DNA of 36,532 nt, from positions 1 to 36,532 of the forward strand of contig WRCY01000020.1 in NCBI GenBank assembly GCA_009783695.1, written 5' to 3'. How positions within the stretch are numbered: the stretch's first letter is position 1; every line of letters starts with the position of its first letter. This DNA comes from Oscillospiraceae bacterium. Its GTDB lineage: Bacteria > Bacillota > Clostridia > Oscillospirales > Ruminococcaceae. A program made the translations under genes and the position numbers. The notes beneath the pieces were generated by a model, which worked only from the letters and a program-made list of their open reading frames with translations, searched no databases and was not told the origin of the DNA. Shown here one piece after another: positions 22,216-29,002 of this stretch.

Positions 22216-22305
22216 TGCCTCACCCCCCTTTAACGTAATCTGCGAGGAGCTTTTCGGCTTTTACCGCCACCGTTGGGTCGCCTGCGGCGTTATGCCGCAA
22301 TTCCA

Positions 22306-22334
22306 ACTATATCATAAATGTAAAAATTTGTCAA
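22306..22334 (-). promoter_or_regulatory. Promoter of toxin mRNA 2
   Basis: Minus strand -35 TTGACA (22329-22334), 17-nt spacer, -10 TATAGT (22306-22311), preceded by TGA. Transcript start near 22299. Confidence 0.7.
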
Positions 22335-22389
22335 TATACGCGAAGACCGGTTGGTTTTAAAACCACCGGTTTTTTATGTATATATTTGA

Positions 22390-22650
22390 TTAGACAGGAT
22401 ACAAAAAATCACCGGGTTTTGCGTTTTTCAGCCGTTCAACGCAATTAAGGCACACGCACAGCCTTCCTACCCGTACAAGATTCCCCGCCGAATCACAGAA
22501 AACACAGCCCTGTGTTAGTTTTTTCAAAACAAGCTCGCTATATAGCGGCCGCAGAAACATTTGTATATCATCACCCTCGTACCACCGCAGTTCCTGCATA
22601 TAATCTTTGGGAATGAAAAATTTCCCTGCTTCTTCAATTTGTTTAATCAT
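22390..22650 (-). CDS. AbrB-like protein with zinc ribbon
   Basis: An 86-aa protein with an N-terminal AbrB/SpoVT swapped-hairpin domain: KQIEEAGKFFIPKDYMQELRWYEGDDIQMF, followed by LVLKKLTQGCVFCDSAGNLV and RLCVCLNCVERL. The CxxC...CxxC arrangement makes a likely zinc ribbon, as seen in AbrB-like transition-state regulators of Clostridia. It should bind AT-rich DNA as a tetramer and help control entry into stationary phase or sporulation. GGAG is 11 nt upstream of the ATG; the TTG just before the ATG (22653) is an alternative start. It is divergent from an XRE gene at 22741, with a perfect 24-bp palindrome just downstream of its promoter. Confidence 0.82.
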   Translation of the reverse strand: MIKQIEEAGKFFIPKDYMQELRWYEGDDIQMFLRPLYSELVLKKLTQGCVFCDSAGNLVRVGRLCVCLNCVERLKNAKPGDFLYPV

Positions 22651-22672
22651 CAACTTTTTTACTCCTTAACCT

Positions 22673-22696
22673 ATATAGAGAGTATACTCTCTATAT
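22673..22696. promoter_or_regulatory. Perfect 24-bp palindromic operator
   Basis: Left arm ATATAGAGAGTA (22673-22684) and its exact inverse. It sits immediately after the -10 of the AbrB-like gene promoter on minus, where a bound repressor would block initiation. The XRE protein encoded at 22741 is the likely binder. Confidence 0.75.
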
Positions 22697-22699
22697 GTT

Positions 22700-22728
22700 A
22701 TTATACTATACGTTAAAATATAAGTCAA
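22700..22728 (-). promoter_or_regulatory. Promoter of AbrB-like gene
   Basis: Minus strand -35 TTGACT (22723-22728), 17-nt spacer, -10 TATAAT (22700-22705). The 24-bp palindrome begins 3 nt downstream. Confidence 0.75.
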
Positions 22729-22740
22729 GGGGTGACTTTT

Positions 22741-22959
22741 ATGGACGCAATAACTATAGGCAAGGCAATCAGGCGATTAAGAGAGAAAAAGCATTTAACA
22801 CAAGATGTACTTAGCGGGCTTGCAGATATAGACAGGGGTTATTTGGGTGAAATCGAAAACGGAAAATACAATCTTACCGTAATGGTTTTATGTAAACTTG
22901 CTGATGCGCTTAATGTAAAGGCGAGCGATATTTTACGTGAAGCGGAAAAAGAATCATAA
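22741..22959 (+). CDS. XRE-family transcriptional regulator
   Basis: A 72-aa helix-turn-helix protein: MDAITIGKAIRRLREKKHLT, then LSGLADIDRGYLGEIENGKY (recognition region), then LTVMVLCKLADALNVKASDIL. The Y-L-G-E-I-E-N-G pattern is typical of the small XRE regulators near mobile or restriction genes, but no such genes are close. The ATG at 22741 has GGGGTGA 5-8 nt upstream; the GTG three codons earlier lies inside that site and is rejected. It is divergent from the AbrB-like gene and separated by a perfect palindrome. A terminator follows directly. Confidence 0.85.
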   Translation: MDAITIGKAIRRLREKKHLTQDVLSGLADIDRGYLGEIENGKYNLTVMVLCKLADALNVKASDILREAEKES

Positions 22960-22984
22960 AAAAGGACTGCCCTGCAGTCCTTTT
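22960..22984 (+). terminator. Terminator between XRE genes
   Basis: Stem AAAAGGACTGC / GCAGTCCTTTT (11 bp), 3-nt loop, ATT after. It serves both convergent genes. Confidence 0.85.
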
Positions 22985-22985
22985 A

Positions 22986-23300
22986 TTAATTCTGCCCTTT
23001 TTCAAATTTTATACCGCAATGAGGACATACTATTGTTTCGCGCGCTGCGCTGCGCTGTGTACCGTTAAGCGTGTTCCCATCGTTATTTACACCATCAGCC
23101 GTGTCGGCAAGAAGCTCGGGCATAGAAACCTCAAGCACGTCCGAAAGATACTCGAGCGTGCGGATTGACGGAAACGCCGCGCCGCTCTCTATTTGACTGA
23201 GCATGTTGCGCGTTATGTAATTGCCCACGACTTCCGACTGCGTCATCTTTTTTAAAAGGCGCGCTTCCTTGAGCTTCCTGCCTAATATTTCACCGTTCAT
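22986..23300 (-). CDS. XRE regulator with C-terminal zinc ribbon
   Basis: A 104-aa protein. Helix-turn-helix: MNGEILGRKLKEARLLKKMT, then VVGNYITRNMLSQIESGAAF, then PSIRTLEYLSDVLEVSMPEL. A linker and a C-terminal pair CPHCGIKFE follow. N-Y-I-T-R-N-M-L-S is the recognition helix type seen in the RsiX/BigR-like XRE family of clostridial regulators. The start at 23300 follows GAAAGGG in a shared leader. It is divergent from the nfeD-GH5-flotillin genes; a palindrome TGTAAAT-N3-ATTTACA lies in each of the two promoter regions, so it likely controls both itself and the operon. Confidence 0.82.
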   Translation of the reverse strand: MNGEILGRKLKEARLLKKMTQSEVVGNYITRNMLSQIESGAAFPSIRTLEYLSDVLEVSMPELLADTADGVNNDGNTLNGTQRSAARETIVCPHCGIKFEKGQN

Positions 23301-23360
23301 TTTTTCATTAAGCCCTTTCTCCACCAGCGAAGAATGGAAAGTTGCGTTTTACCCGATTCA
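23301..23360 (-). promoter_or_regulatory. Shared leader element, copy 5
   Basis: On minus: TTGAATCGGGTAAAACGCAAC, then TTTCCATTCTTCGCTGGTG and GAGAAAGGGCTTAATGAAAAA before the ATG at 23300. The matching frame hits a TAA, showing that the element is conserved as nucleotide, not as peptide. Confidence 0.7.
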
Positions 23361-23407
23361 ACATTAATTTATATCAAATTTATTGTCGCCATGCTGCCGC
23401 AAGCACA

Positions 23408-23424
23408 TGTAAATCTGATTTACA
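23408..23424. promoter_or_regulatory. Operator A of XRE/nfeD intergenic region
   Basis: TGTAAATCTGATTTACA: perfect 7-bp arms, 3-nt centre. It lies upstream of the XRE gene at 22986-23300 (minus). The same motif recurs at 23525-23541. Confidence 0.65.
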
Positions 23425-23487
23425 TCTATTTTAACATTTAATTGCTGAAAAATCAAGTCTTTTTTTGAAAAATATTTAATAAACATA

Positions 23488-23516
23488 TTGACAATCTGCC
23501 GCGTTACAGTTATAAT
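23488..23516 (+). promoter_or_regulatory. Promoter of nfeD-GH5-flotillin genes
   Basis: -35 TTGACA (23488-23493), 17-nt spacer, -10 TATAAT (23511-23516). The first gene starts at 23788; the 265-nt leader holds an operator, a degenerate and a good shared leader, and a palindromic element. Confidence 0.75.
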
Positions 23517-23525
23517 AGAAACAGG

Positions 23526-23540
23526 GTAAATCATATTTAC
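23526..23540. promoter_or_regulatory. Operator B downstream of the promoter
   Basis: GTAAATCATATTTAC with the same half-site GTAAAT-N3-ATTTAC as operator A. It begins about 3 nt past the expected transcription start, where a repressor would block elongation. Confidence 0.65.
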
Positions 23541-23577
23541 AAATCATGGCGGCGGATAAGTTTGGACTCATATCTTC

Positions 23578-23622
23578 GTGAATACGGGGAAACGCTGTTT
23601 ATATCTCACTTTGACGGAGAGA
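23578..23622 (+). promoter_or_regulatory. Degenerate shared leader, copy 6
   Basis: GTGAATACGGGGAAACGCTG then TTTATATC and GGAGAGAG. It matches the 5' half of the shared leader but is not followed by a gene start; the palindromic element at 23626 begins right after. Probably a decayed duplicate of the copy at 23728. Confidence 0.5.
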
Positions 23623-23625
23623 GTT

Positions 23626-23706
23626 ACATATAGCCGCTTCGCGGTTTACGCCAAAAATGCCGCGCCTTTAAAAATGTTTAAGCATTTTTGAAGTTAATTG
23701 ATTATA
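23626..23706. repeat. Palindromic intergenic element, copy 3
   Basis: About 80 bp, ending AGCATTTTTGAAGTTAATTG then ATTATA; inside, GCGGTTTACGCC and AATGTTTAAGCATT hairpins. Nearly identical to the right half of the element at 9225-9398. It sits in the leader of the nfeD operon. Confidence 0.7.
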
Positions 23707-23727
23707 AAAATTTAAAACGAATGATGC

Positions 23728-23787
23728 TGAATCGGGGAAAACGAAGCTTTTTATTCTTCGTTGGTGCAGAAAGGACATGGTGAAAAC
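23728..23787 (+). promoter_or_regulatory. Shared leader element, copy 7
   Basis: CTGAATCGGGGAAAACGAAGC, then TTTTTATTCTTCGTTGGTG and CAGAAAGGACATGGTGAAAAC before the ATG at 23788. TTCT can pair with AGAA around the binding site. Confidence 0.7.
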
Positions 23788-24387
23788 ATGGATTGGTTCT
23801 CGGAATTCTGGGGCGAGCTTGACCTTTTGCGGCAGGTGCTTTACTGCATCGCCGTGCCCGGAACGCTCATACTGATTATACAGACGATTCTGATGGTATT
23901 CGGCATCGGCGGCGAGAGCGCGGAGTTCGACGTGCCCGAGGTGGAGGCGGCAGACCTCACCACCACAGGCGCGGACGGCTTCGGGATTATGGGGCTTTTC
24001 ACGTTCCAGGGAATCGTTGCGTTCTTCTGCGTGTTCGGCTGGAGCGGGATTGTAGTCATGAACGCTTCGGGGAGTACCCTGCTGTCGCTGTTTTTGGCGT
24101 TCGTTTTCGGTTTTGCGGCTATGTACGGCGTGGCGAAAGTAATCAGGCTTATGACGAGGCTCGCGGTGAGCGGCACGATAAAAATGAATCTTCTCATCGG
24201 TGAAACCGGAACCGTCTACATACCGATTCCCGAGGACGGCACAAAGCGCGGCAAGGTGAATATCCAGCTCGCCGAGCGCATAGTCGAGTGCGACGCAATC
24301 AGCGAGACGGGCGCGCTGGCGACAAACACGCCTGTCCGCGTCACGGACATAATCGGCGGGAACGTACTTGTGGTGGAGAAGATGTGA
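23788..24387 (+). CDS. NfeD-like membrane protein
   Basis: A 199-aa membrane protein of the NfeD/YuaF type. Three predicted helices: LLRQVLYCIAVPGTLILIIQ (residues about 12-38), GIVAFFCVFGWSGIVVM (about 75-95) and LLSLFLAFVFGFAAMYGVAK (about 98-120). After them comes an OB-fold-like domain: IGETGTVYIPIPEDGTKRGKVNIQLAERIVECDAIS to TPVRVTDIIGGNVLVVEK. NfeD proteins partner flotillins and act in membrane microdomains; a flotillin gene lies at 26554, but a GH5 lipoprotein gene has come between. The ATG at 23788 follows AAAGGAC in the shared leader; an upstream in-frame GTG is within that leader. Confidence 0.88.
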   Translation: MDWFSEFWGELDLLRQVLYCIAVPGTLILIIQTILMVFGIGGESAEFDVPEVEAADLTTTGADGFGIMGLFTFQGIVAFFCVFGWSGIVVMNASGSTLLSLFLAFVFGFAAMYGVAKVIRLMTRLAVSGTIKMNLLIGETGTVYIPIPEDGTKRGKVNIQLAERIVECDAISETGALATNTPVRVTDIIGGNVLVVEKM

Positions 24388-24454
24388 CGGACAGTTATAA
24401 TGAATAATTAACTGCAAAGCTTTAACAGGAAAAAAAGTTTGAAAACAAACACAA

Positions 24455-24517
24455 TTGAACCGAGAAAAACGTTGTTTTTATTATTCGTTTGTGAAGAAAG
24501 GACTTAATGGAAATATA
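24455..24517 (+). promoter_or_regulatory. Shared leader element, copy 8
   Basis: TTGAACCGAGAAAAACGTTG, then TTTTTATTATTCGTTTGTG and AAGAAAGGACTTAATGGAAAT before ATA-ATG at 24518. The hairpin AAAAAC-GTT-GTTTTT compensates changes relative to copy 3 (GAAAAC-GTT-GTTTTC), in line with a conserved stem. Confidence 0.7.
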
Positions 24518-26494
24518 ATGTTCAAAAGATTTTTAACAGTTACAATTATAGCGGCAGTATTGCTTTCGGCCGGCTGTACAGCCGATAAACCGGCGGTAAG
24601 CGCCTCGGGGGTCAAGGATATTACTAACACCACCGCTTGGGACATCGTTAATGATATGCGGGTCGGCTGGAATCTCGGGAACACGCTCGACGCCTACGGG
24701 GACACGCCGGAAGGATTTTCGTGGCTCGGCGACGGCACTTTCGCCGGGACATCAGTCACGGAAATGGAAACGGCATGGCTCGGAGAGGGGGCGGTCGCCG
24801 CCACGCAGGAGCTCTTCGATACTCTCAAGGAAGCCGGCTTCAACACCGTCAGAATCCCTGTGACGTGGTATAAGGCCGCCGATGCCGCCAACGATTATAA
24901 AATCCGCGAGGACTGGATGGCGCGGGTAAAGGAAATTGTTGATTTTGCCGTTGTTAACGACATGTATATAATTCTGAACACTCATCACGAAGAGAGTCTT
25001 TTCAAGGTTCTTGACAGGGAGATGAAGGAGTTTGATTCGCTGAGAGCGTTCGAGTTGATTTGGAAGCAGATTGCCGAGGTTTTCAGGGACTACGACGAAA
25101 AGCTGATTTTTGAGGGACTCAACGAACCTCGAACGCGGGGAAGCCGCAGCGAATGGGTTGGCGGAACCAGAGAAGAACGGCTGAACATCAATACATATCA
25201 CCAGCTTTTTGTCGATACCGTAAGAGCCACCGGCGGCAATAACGCCTACCGTGTGCTGATGGTTGCGCCTTACGGCGCAAACTCGGAAACCGCAGCAATG
25301 AAAGACCTGAAAATCCCGAAAGACACCGTCCCGGACAGAATCATCGTATCAATTCACGCCTATACCCCGTGGGAGTTCGCGCTGCGCAACGACGAGGGGG
25401 CAGTCGATACGTGGAGCAGAAACAACCGCAGCGACACCAGCCCGATTCATCATATGTTCAACCGTATTTACGACGCTTTCATTCATGACGGAATCCCTGT
25501 AATCATGGGCGAAATGGGCGCGATGAACCGCAACAACACAGAAGACCGCGCTGACTGGGCGGAGTTCTACGTCAGCACTGCGAAGAAATTCGGAATCCCC
25601 TGCATCTGGTGGGATAACGGTGAGGTTGAGGGCGACGCCGAGCTGTTCGGGCTGATAGACAGGGCGACTAACGAGTTTTTCTATCCGGAGATTGTGGAAG
25701 CGCTTATGAAAGCGACGCACCCGATGGGAGCGCGCGGTTATGCCGTTGCCGCGCAGCGGCAGGCAGACCCTGATGAGGAAGTTGAGGAAACTGAAGAGGA
25801 ACCCGAACCATACGCGGGAAGTGAAATTCGTATATTACGTGCTGATTTTGATACTGTCTTGTCTTTAATTCCCGATGATGAAACAGAGCTCACAAGCGAG
25901 CTACGAGCTTTCGTAAACAAATTTTTATATCCGCTCGTTCCCGAAGATGTAATTGTAGTTGGCGCAAGGACGCTGATAGATTTTTACAGAGATTATTTTT
26001 ACGCGTTGATGACCGAAGAAGAGCTTGCTGAATTATATATGAAATATAACGCTGTACACATTATGTCGGTTGAAAATCTTGACCTTATTTTCAACGAAAT
26101 CTTCTCGAAAGAAGCAGGAAATATAATAACCGATTATCATGAATATGCCGATGAAAACGGTATAATTGCATGGGGACCTTTTGGGATTCACGGCGGTTAT
26201 CGCCTTATTCTAATGGAACAATCAATAAGCGATGATGCTGTTGAATTATATTTCTACAACGTTTACAGCTACGATGAAATATTAGTCCGTAAAGGCTACG
26301 TTTGGCGCGAGGACGGGAACGGCGTTGAATATATCGACACAACCGAAGTCGGGCGGTGGGATTATGACGCCGAGGAACAGCAATCCTATGCAATTCTCTA
26401 TGAAGACCTGCTTGATACGCTCGACATCGTAAAATACACGTTCGTCCTCGAAGACGGCAAATGGAAAATTTTAAGCATAGAATCCGTCGCGTAG
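24518..26494 (+). CDS. GH5 endoglucanase lipoprotein with novel tail
   Basis: A 658-aa lipoprotein (MFKRFLTVTIIAAVLLSAGC, lipobox LSAGC). Residues about 45-400 are a GH5 catalytic domain close to subfamily 4 (endoglucanase/xyloglucanase): GWNLGNTLDA, TVRIPVTWY, ILNTHHE, LIFEGLNEPR (acid/base Glu), VSIHAYTPWEFA, PVIMGEMGAMN (nucleophile Glu) and CIWWDNGEVEG. A linker rich in E follows (about residues 420-435), then a C-terminal domain of about 220 residues that I do not recognise. That part is more AT-rich than the catalytic part, suggesting a fused module. The enzyme is anchored on the cell surface rather than docked to a cellulosome. It lies between nfeD and the flotillin gene. Start is ATG 24518 after the shared leader. 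Confidence 0.9.
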   Translation: MFKRFLTVTIIAAVLLSAGCTADKPAVSASGVKDITNTTAWDIVNDMRVGWNLGNTLDAYGDTPEGFSWLGDGTFAGTSVTEMETAWLGEGAVAATQELFDTLKEAGFNTVRIPVTWYKAADAANDYKIREDWMARVKEIVDFAVVNDMYIILNTHHEESLFKVLDREMKEFDSLRAFELIWKQIAEVFRDYDEKLIFEGLNEPRTRGSRSEWVGGTREERLNINTYHQLFVDTVRATGGNNAYRVLMVAPYGANSETAAMKDLKIPKDTVPDRIIVSIHAYTPWEFALRNDEGAVDTWSRNNRSDTSPIHHMFNRIYDAFIHDGIPVIMGEMGAMNRNNTEDRADWAEFYVSTAKKFGIPCIWWDNGEVEGDAELFGLIDRATNEFFYPEIVEALMKATHPMGARGYAVAAQRQADPDEEVEETEEEPEPYAGSEIRILRADFDTVLSLIPDDETELTSELRAFVNKFLYPLVPEDVIVVGARTLIDFYRDYFYALMTEEELAELYMKYNAVHIMSVENLDLIFNEIFSKEAGNIITDYHEYADENGIIAWGPFGIHGGYRLILMEQSISDDAVELYFYNVYSYDEILVRKGYVWREDGNGVEYIDTTEVGRWDYDAEEQQSYAILYEDLLDTLDIVKYTFVLEDGKWKILSIESVA

Positions 26495-26553
26495 CGACAC
26501 AATAATTGTTCATTATTAATTGCTAATTATTAATTATTTATCGGAGGTAAACC

Positions 26554-27933
26554 ATGGACCCTAACGCTATTATTCTTATTTCGGTATTCGCGATTATCGG
26601 CTTCGCGCTGCTCATGGGCGTGCTGTCGCGCTTCCGCAAGTGTCCGTCGGACAAGATTCTCGTAATTTATGGTAAAGTCAAAGCCGACAATAGCGGACAG
26701 AGCCGCAGCGCAAAGTGTATCCACGGCGGCGCAAGCTTCATCATGCCCATCTTCCAGGCGTACCAGTACATGGATTTAACGCCGATTTCAATCACGGTAG
26801 ACCTGCGCAGCGCGCTCTCGAAGCAGAACATCCGCGTCGATGTGCCCTGCCGCTTCATGGTGGGTATTTCAACCGAGCCCGGCGTTATGCAAAACGCTGC
26901 GGAAAGGCTGCTCGGGCTGCGCCTCAACGAGATTCAAGACCTTGCGAAAGACATAATCCTCGGTCAGCTTCGTTTAGTAATAGCGACCATGGAAATCGAG
27001 GAAATCAACACCGACCGCGACAAGTTCCTGCTTGCAGTTTCCAACAACGTTGAAATCGAACTGAAGAAAATCGGTCTGCGGCTGATTAACGTTAACGTCA
27101 CCGATATCAGCGACGAGTCCGGCTATATCGAGGCTCTCGGTAAGGAAGCGGCGGCAAAGGCAATCAACGACGCTAAAAAATCAGTCGCCGAGAAAGACCG
27201 CGACGGGGAAATAGGTCAGGCGGAGGCGCTCCGCGACCAGCGTATTCAGGTTGCGTCGGCGGACGCTGTCGCCGTGCAGGGTGAGAACGGCGCAAAAATC
27301 GAAATCGCCCGCTCCGATTCAAACCGGCGCGAACGCGAGGCCGAAGCGCTGAAGCTCGCCGTAGCCGCCGAAGCCGTTCAGGCGGCAAAGGCGAAAGAGG
27401 AAGCCTATGCGGCGCAGCGTATTGCGGAAACCGCGAGGGCCGAGCTTGAACGCGCCACGCAGCAGGCGGATATAATCGTAAAGTCTGAAATTCAGAAAAA
27501 GCAACTCGAAATAGACGCGGAAGCACAGGCTGAGGTCGTACGCAGGCACGCAAAAGGCGACGCCGACGCTATTTTTGCCAAGCTCGACGCACAGGCGCGC
27601 GGCTCTAAGGAAATCCTCGTTAAGCAGGCTGAGGGTATCAGAGAGCTTATCGCGGCGGCGGGCGGCGACGCGGACAGCGCAGTGAAGCTGCTGATTGCCG
27701 ATAAGCTTGAGGAGCTCACGCGTATTCAGGTTGAGGCGATTAAGAATATTAAGATTGACAAGGTCACGGTCTGGGATTCGGGTTCGGGCGCAGGGCAGGA
27801 CGGCAAGACGGCAACGTCGGATTTTCTTTCCGGACTCATGAAATCCGTGCCGCCGCTCGGCGATGTGTTCAGACAGGCGGGAATGGATTTACCGAAGTTC
27901 CTCGGCGAGGAGATTGCACAAGAGGTAAAATAA
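26554..27933 (+). CDS. Flotillin family protein
   Basis: A 459-aa flotillin (FloT/YuaG-like). N-terminal membrane segment DPNAIILISVFAIIGFALLMGV, then the SPFH domain (about residues 35-210: YGKVKADN, GGASFIMPIFQAYQYMDL, NTDRDKFLLAVSNNVEIELKKIGLRLINVNVTDI). A long EA-rich coiled coil (about 215-370) with repeated A-E-A motifs follows, then a C-terminal tail. Flotillins assemble membrane microdomains. GGAGG lies 7 nt before ATG. It follows the GH5 gene after 60 nt and is probably on the same transcript from 23488. A terminator follows. Confidence 0.92.
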   Translation: MDPNAIILISVFAIIGFALLMGVLSRFRKCPSDKILVIYGKVKADNSGQSRSAKCIHGGASFIMPIFQAYQYMDLTPISITVDLRSALSKQNIRVDVPCRFMVGISTEPGVMQNAAERLLGLRLNEIQDLAKDIILGQLRLVIATMEIEEINTDRDKFLLAVSNNVEIELKKIGLRLINVNVTDISDESGYIEALGKEAAAKAINDAKKSVAEKDRDGEIGQAEALRDQRIQVASADAVAVQGENGAKIEIARSDSNRREREAEALKLAVAAEAVQAAKAKEEAYAAQRIAETARAELERATQQADIIVKSEIQKKQLEIDAEAQAEVVRRHAKGDADAIFAKLDAQARGSKEILVKQAEGIRELIAAAGGDADSAVKLLIADKLEELTRIQVEAIKNIKIDKVTVWDSGSGAGQDGKTATSDFLSGLMKSVPPLGDVFRQAGMDLPKFLGEEIAQEVK

Positions 27934-27947
27934 GAAATTTATTTAAT

Positions 27948-27985
27948 AAAACCCGGCTGTTTTGAGGAAACAGCCGGGTTTTTTA
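27948..27985 (+). terminator. Flotillin operon terminator
   Basis: Stem AAACCCGGCTGTTT / AAACAGCCGGGTTT with a 4-nt loop region and TTTTTT. Confidence 0.9.
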
Positions 27986-28013
27986 GGTTATATGGCAGAT
28001 AATAAGATTTTTA

Positions 28014-28484
28014 TCACCCGTTTACATTGAAATTCTCCGAGAGCATATTCATTGCTGTAGTTAATTTATGCATATAAATAAAAGGACAAATAATTGTAAA
28101 ACTTAAAAGAATACCGAATATCCAAAAATCACTTACGCCGAATTTATAACTTACGCCGCGGCGGTTTAATTCGCTACCTATTCGATTACATAAATTATGT
28201 ACCCAAACTAAAGTTCCTATACCGAGAGTTATTGGTGATACAATGAAAATCAAGAGCCAAAAATTCATTGTTCTCTTTCCATCATATCGGCTTGCCATTA
28301 CATTGAGGTCATCTGCTATGCTCGCCCAAAAAATTAACCCATAGATACCAAATGTAATAAAACTTAATAATATAAGTTTTATTACACTTCTGCTCGTTTT
28401 TAACTGTGCGACCGGAGCTTGATTATAAACATTCACATTTACGTTTATCGGTTGCTGCTCATTTTGTTGTTGTTGCTCTGTCAT
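28014..28484 (-). CDS. DUF4234 membrane protein
   Basis: A 156-aa membrane protein with the DUF4234 pattern: a Q/N-rich N-terminus (TEQQQQNEQQPINVNVNVYNQ), then SVIKLILLSFITFGIYGLIFWA, IADDLNVMASRYDGKRTMNFW, LIFIVSPITLGIGTLVWVHNL, RIGSELNRRGVSYKFG and FGILLSFTIICPFIYMHKL. Three membrane helices with the conserved F-G-I-Y motif. The ATG at 28484 is 8 nt after GGAGG; an earlier in-frame ATG would overlap that site. Transcribed from a minus promoter at 28569-28597, with an inverted repeat in its leader. Function unknown. Confidence 0.85.
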   Translation of the reverse strand: MTEQQQQNEQQPINVNVNVYNQAPVAQLKTSRSVIKLILLSFITFGIYGLIFWASIADDLNVMASRYDGKRTMNFWLLIFIVSPITLGIGTLVWVHNLCNRIGSELNRRGVSYKFGVSDFWIFGILLSFTIICPFIYMHKLTTAMNMLSENFNVNG

Positions 28485-28522
28485 GAGTAAATCCTCCATA
28501 TGATGTTAAAATTAATAGGCAC

Positions 28523-28551
28523 TATAGTAATCTGTATAAATAATTACTATA
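28523..28551. promoter_or_regulatory. Inverted repeat between DUF4234 and XRE genes
   Basis: Perfect arms TATAGTAAT (28523-28531) and ATTACTATA (28543-28551). It lies downstream of the DUF4234 promoter and is a probable operator for the XRE protein at 28626. Confidence 0.6.
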
Positions 28552-28568
28552 TTAACTATTTATGAGTT

Positions 28569-28597
28569 ATTATATCATGTTGCCAATCACTTGTCAA
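28569..28597 (-). promoter_or_regulatory. Promoter of DUF4234 gene
   Basis: Minus strand -35 TTGACA (28592-28597), 17-nt spacer, -10 TATAAT (28569-28574), with TG upstream of -10. Confidence 0.75.
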
Positions 28598-28625
28598 GCC
28601 TTTATTATTAAAAAGGGTGATAAAT

Positions 28626-28967
28626 TTGATTAGTAACTATAGTTTAGGTGAAAAGCTTCGTGAGTTAAGACGATACGCAGAATTTTCGCAGGAAAGGCTT
28701 GCTTTAGAAGCCAATATAACACCCGCTTACTTAGGTCAGGTAGAGCGGGGGGAAAGGAACATCACCGTAAATACGCTCGAAAAAATCTGCACTGCGCTGG
28801 GCATCTCCCTCGCCGACTTTTTCAACAGCTTTGAAAATAAATCCCCTGCCGCATCCGACGAGATTTTAAGCCAAATCATGTATCAGCTAAACGGTAAATC
28901 AACCGATGAAAAGCAGGCGGTCTTACGTATGGTAAAGCTTATTTTCGCAGTCCAAAAAATGAAATAG
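28626..28967 (+). CDS. XRE-family transcriptional regulator
   Basis: A 113-aa helix-turn-helix protein: YSLGEKLRELRRYAEFSQER, then LALEANITPAYLGQVERGER, then NITVNTLEKICTALGISLADFF. A C-terminal segment (residues about 72-113, SDEILSQIMYQLNGKSTDEK then AVLRMVKLIFAVQ) may be a dimerisation helix pair. I place the start at TTG 28626, 7 nt after GGGTG; the in-frame GTG at 28617 lies inside that binding site. It is divergent from DUF4234, with an operator-like repeat in between, and ends at a bidirectional terminator. Confidence 0.83.
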   Translation: MISNYSLGEKLRELRRYAEFSQERLALEANITPAYLGQVERGERNITVNTLEKICTALGISLADFFNSFENKSPAASDEILSQIMYQLNGKSTDEKQAVLRMVKLIFAVQKMK

Positions 28968-28971
28968 ATAT

Positions 28972-28999
28972 AAAAAACCGGCTGTTTAAGCCGGTTTTT
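28972..28999. terminator. Bidirectional terminator
   Basis: Stem AAAAAACCGGC / GCCGGTTTTT with a 7-nt loop between the convergent XRE and dockerin genes. Confidence 0.88.
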
Positions 29000-29002
29000 C
29001 TG

